Positions 61,460 through 64,000 of a DNA stretch of 64,000 nucleotides are shown piece after piece. The stretch is from Euptelea pleiosperma (taxonomy: Eukaryota > Streptophyta > Magnoliopsida > Ranunculales > Eupteleaceae). Below the pieces are notes generated by a model. That model had not been told where the DNA came from, made no database searches, and saw nothing but the letters and a program-made list of their open reading frames with translations. Each line of letters starts with the position of its first letter. Position 1 is the stretch's first letter. The translations under genes were made by a program, and so were the position numbers. The stretch spans positions 36,005,289 through 36,069,288 of the forward strand of contig CM068547.1 in NCBI GenBank assembly GCA_035048495.1, in the 5' to 3' direction.

Positions 61460-64000
61460 CGAATCTTGTTCCAACACTTCAAATGTGTTGAAACAATAGT
61501 AATGGAAGAGTTTGAGTCCAATTACGAGATCCGGTTGCGAAAAAGTCACAAGTTATGGGCTTCGGAAGGTAATACACAAACTGAGTCCAATTTGAGACGT
61601 TGACGCACGGATGGAGCAAACTTCTTTCGACTGTCAAGAATCTTATCCCAACACTGCAAATGTGTTCAAACAATAGTAATTGAAGAGTTGGAGTCCAATT
61701 ACGAGGTCTGGTTGCGAAAAATTCACAAGTTATAAGCTTCGGAACGTAACACACAAACTGAGTCCAATTTGAGACGTTGACGCACGGATGGAGCTAACTT
61801 GTTTCGACTGTCACGAATCTTGTTCCAACACTTCAAATGTGTTGAAAGAATAGTAATGGAAGAGTTTGAGTCCAATTACGAGGTATGGTTGCGAAAAAGT
61901 CACAAGTTATAAGCTTCGGAATGTAATACACAAACTGAGTCCAATTTGAGACGTTGACGCACGGATGGAGCAAACTTGTTTCGACTGTCACGAATCTTGT
62001 CCCAACACTGCAAATGTGTTGAAACAATAGTAATGGAAGAATTCGAGTCTAATTACGAGGTCCGGTTGCGAAAAAGTCACAAGTTATAGGCTTCGGAATG
62101 TAACACACAAACTGAGTCTAATTTGAGACGTTGATGCACGGATTGAGCTAACTTGTTTCGACTGTCAAGAATCTTATTCCAACACATCAAATTTGTTGAA
62201 ACAATAGTAATGGAAGAGTTTGAGTCCAATTACGAGGTCCGGTTGCGAAAATGTCACAAGTTATAGCCATCGGAATATAACACACAAACTGAGTCCAATT
62301 TGAGACGTTGACGCATGGATGGAGCTAACTTGTTTCGACGATCCCAAATCATGTTCCAACACTTAAAATCTGTTTAAACAATAGAAATGGAAGAGTTGGA
62401 GTCCAATTACGAGGTGTGGTTGCGAAAAATTCACAAGTTATAAGCTTCGGAACGTAACACACAAACTGAGTCCAATTTGAGACGTTGATGCACGGATGGA
62501 GCTAACTTGTTTCGACTGTCAAGAATCTTGTTCCAACACATCAAATGTGTTGAAACAATAGTAATGGAAGAGTTTGAGTCCAAAATAAGAGGTCTGGTTG
62601 CGAAAATGTCACAAGTTATAGCCTTCGGAATATAACACACAAACTGAGTCCAATTTGAGACGTTGACGCATGGATGGAGCTAACTTGTTTCGACGGTCCC
62701 AAATCATGTTCCAACACTTAAAATCTGTTGAAACAATAGTAATGGAAGAGTTGGAGTCCAATTACGAGGTGTGGTTGCGAAAAATTCACAAGTTATAAGC
62801 TTCGGAACGTAACACACAAACTGAGTCCAATTTGAGACGTTGACGCACGGATGGAGCTAACTTGTTTCTACTGTCACGATTCTTGATCCAAGAATTAAAA
62901 TGTGTTGAAACAATGGTAATGGAAGAGATTTAGGCCAATTACGAGGTCCGATTGCGAAAAAGTCACAAGTTATAGGCTTCGGAATGTAACACACAAACTG
63001 AGTCCAATTTGAGACGTTGATGCACGGATTGAGCTAACTTGTTTCGACTATCAAGAATCTTGTTCCAACACATCAAATGTGTTGAAACAATAGTAATGGA
63101 AGAGTTTGAGTCCAATTACATGGTCCGATTGCTAAAAGCCCTTAAGTTATAGGCTTCGGAATGTAACAAACGAACTGAGTCCAATTTGAGACGTTGACGC
63201 ACGGATAGAGCTAACTTGTTTCGACGATCCCAAATCATGTTCCAACACTTAAAATCTGTTGAAACAATTGTAATGGAAGAGTTTGAGTCAAATTACGAGC
63301 TACGGTTGCGAAAACGTCACAAGTTATAGGCTTCGGAATGTAACACACAAACTGAGTCCAATTAGAGACATTGACGAACGGATGGAGCAAACTTCTTTCG
63401 ACTGTCCCGAATTTTACTCCAACACTTCAAATGTGTTGAAACAATAGTAATGGAAGAGTTGAGTCCAATTACGAGGTCCGGTTGCGAAAAAGTCACAAGT
63501 TATAGGCTTCGGAATGAAACACACAAACTTAGTCCAATTTGAGACGTTGATGCACGGATGGAGCTAACTTGTTTCGACTGTCAAGAATCTTGTTCCAATA
63601 CATCAAATCTGTTGAAACAATAGTAATGGAAGAGTTTGAGTCCAAAATAAGAGGTCCGGTTGCGAAAATGTCACAAGTTATAGCCTTCGGAATATAACAC
63701 ACAAACTGAGTCCAATTTAAGACGTTGACGCACGGATGGAGCTAACTTGTTTCGACTGTCACGAATCTTGTTCCAACACTTCAAATGTGTTGAAACAATA
63801 GTAATGGAAGAGTTTGAGTCCAAAATAAGAGGTCTGGTTGCGAAAATGTCACAAGTTATAGCCTTCGGAATATAACACACAAACTGAGTCCAATTTGAGA
63901 CGTTGACGCATGGATGGAGCTAACTTGTTTCGACGGTCCCAAATCATGTTCCAACACTTAAAATCTGTTGAAACAATAGTAATGGAAGAGTTGGAGTCCA
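61460..64000. repeat. Right-end mosaic satellite segment
   Basis: 61460 to about 62500 resembles 18.1-19.1 kb (shared gttgaaagaatag, 18469 and 61848). From 62810 the monomer types of the first 9 kb return. Near 63790 a monomer switches type inside its own length (ttcaaatgtgttg half joined to the caaaataagaggtctgg half). No gene is seen. Confidence 0.75.

Larger units (their letters stand above)
35503..64000. repeat. 177-bp satellite array, right part
   Basis: About 161 further monomers of the same family and orientation, resuming in mid-monomer directly after the LINE. The first bases (gtccaattacgagg) continue the monomer that was cut at 30679. The array runs off the window end in mid-monomer. 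Several neighbouring 354-bp spacings of the same variant (for example near 46426, 46780 and 47134) show local dimer structure. No non-satellite sequence and no gene is seen here. Confidence 0.97.

Noticed and set aside
1..64000. CRISPR array
   Set aside because: Whole ~177-bp units repeat with scattered substitutions; there are no short constant repeats with unrelated spacers and no cas genes.
1..64000. CENP-B-box-like motif in the monomer
   Set aside because: The ttcgactgtcacgaa stretch shares only scattered bases with the mammalian box; not enough to call.

Overview
The window is almost entirely one plant-type satellite array. About 334 head-to-tail monomers of ~177 bp (176-178 bp; one recurrent 158-bp variant) fill positions 1-30679 and 35503-64000, all in the same orientation. 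The array is broken once, by a 4.8-kb L1-clade LINE inserted on the minus strand at 30680-35502. I see no host protein gene, tRNA, rRNA or CRISPR array. The nucleosome-sized monomer, the layered higher-order repeats (HORs) and a LINE whose ORF2 ends in an RNase H domain point to a flowering plant chromosome, probably pericentromeric or centromeric heterochromatin. I cannot name the species, and the centromere assignment is inference.

Layout. (1) 1-8965: an 18-monomer HOR of exactly 3186 bp, 2.8 copies, nearly identical. (2) 8966-9772: a transition block whose relatives lie about 40 kb away near 48.9-49.7 kb. (3) 9773-21265: a 5.67-kb segment present twice at a period of about 5824 bp. (4) 21266-23959: further monomers, re-used at 37.6-39.3 kb. 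(5) 23960-37597: a 4409-bp tandem duplication whose second copy carries the LINE. (6) 37598-43958: mosaic array including a return of the monomer types of block 1. (7) 43959-61459: an 8292-bp segment present twice at a period of 9209 bp, with a ~0.9-kb mosaic between. (8) 61460-64000: mosaic array running off the window.

The LINE reads right to left. It holds a 5'-truncated ORF1 (184 C-terminal residues starting inside a zinc knuckle), an intact 1387-aa ORF2 (endonuclease, reverse transcriptase, zf-RVT zinc finger, RNase H), a 53-nt 3' UTR with a small stem-loop, and an uninterrupted A-tail of about 60 nt. Its flanks match the LINE-free sister copy of the 4409-bp duplication, so the empty site can be read directly. 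Three target bases are lost and there is no target-site duplication. The insertion looks very young and later than the duplication.

The many short minus-strand open frames in the array are by-products of a monomer with few stops on that strand, not genes. I found no new enzymatic or defence system. The points worth following are the HOR history, the dyad symmetry in the monomer, and the unusual LINE junctions.
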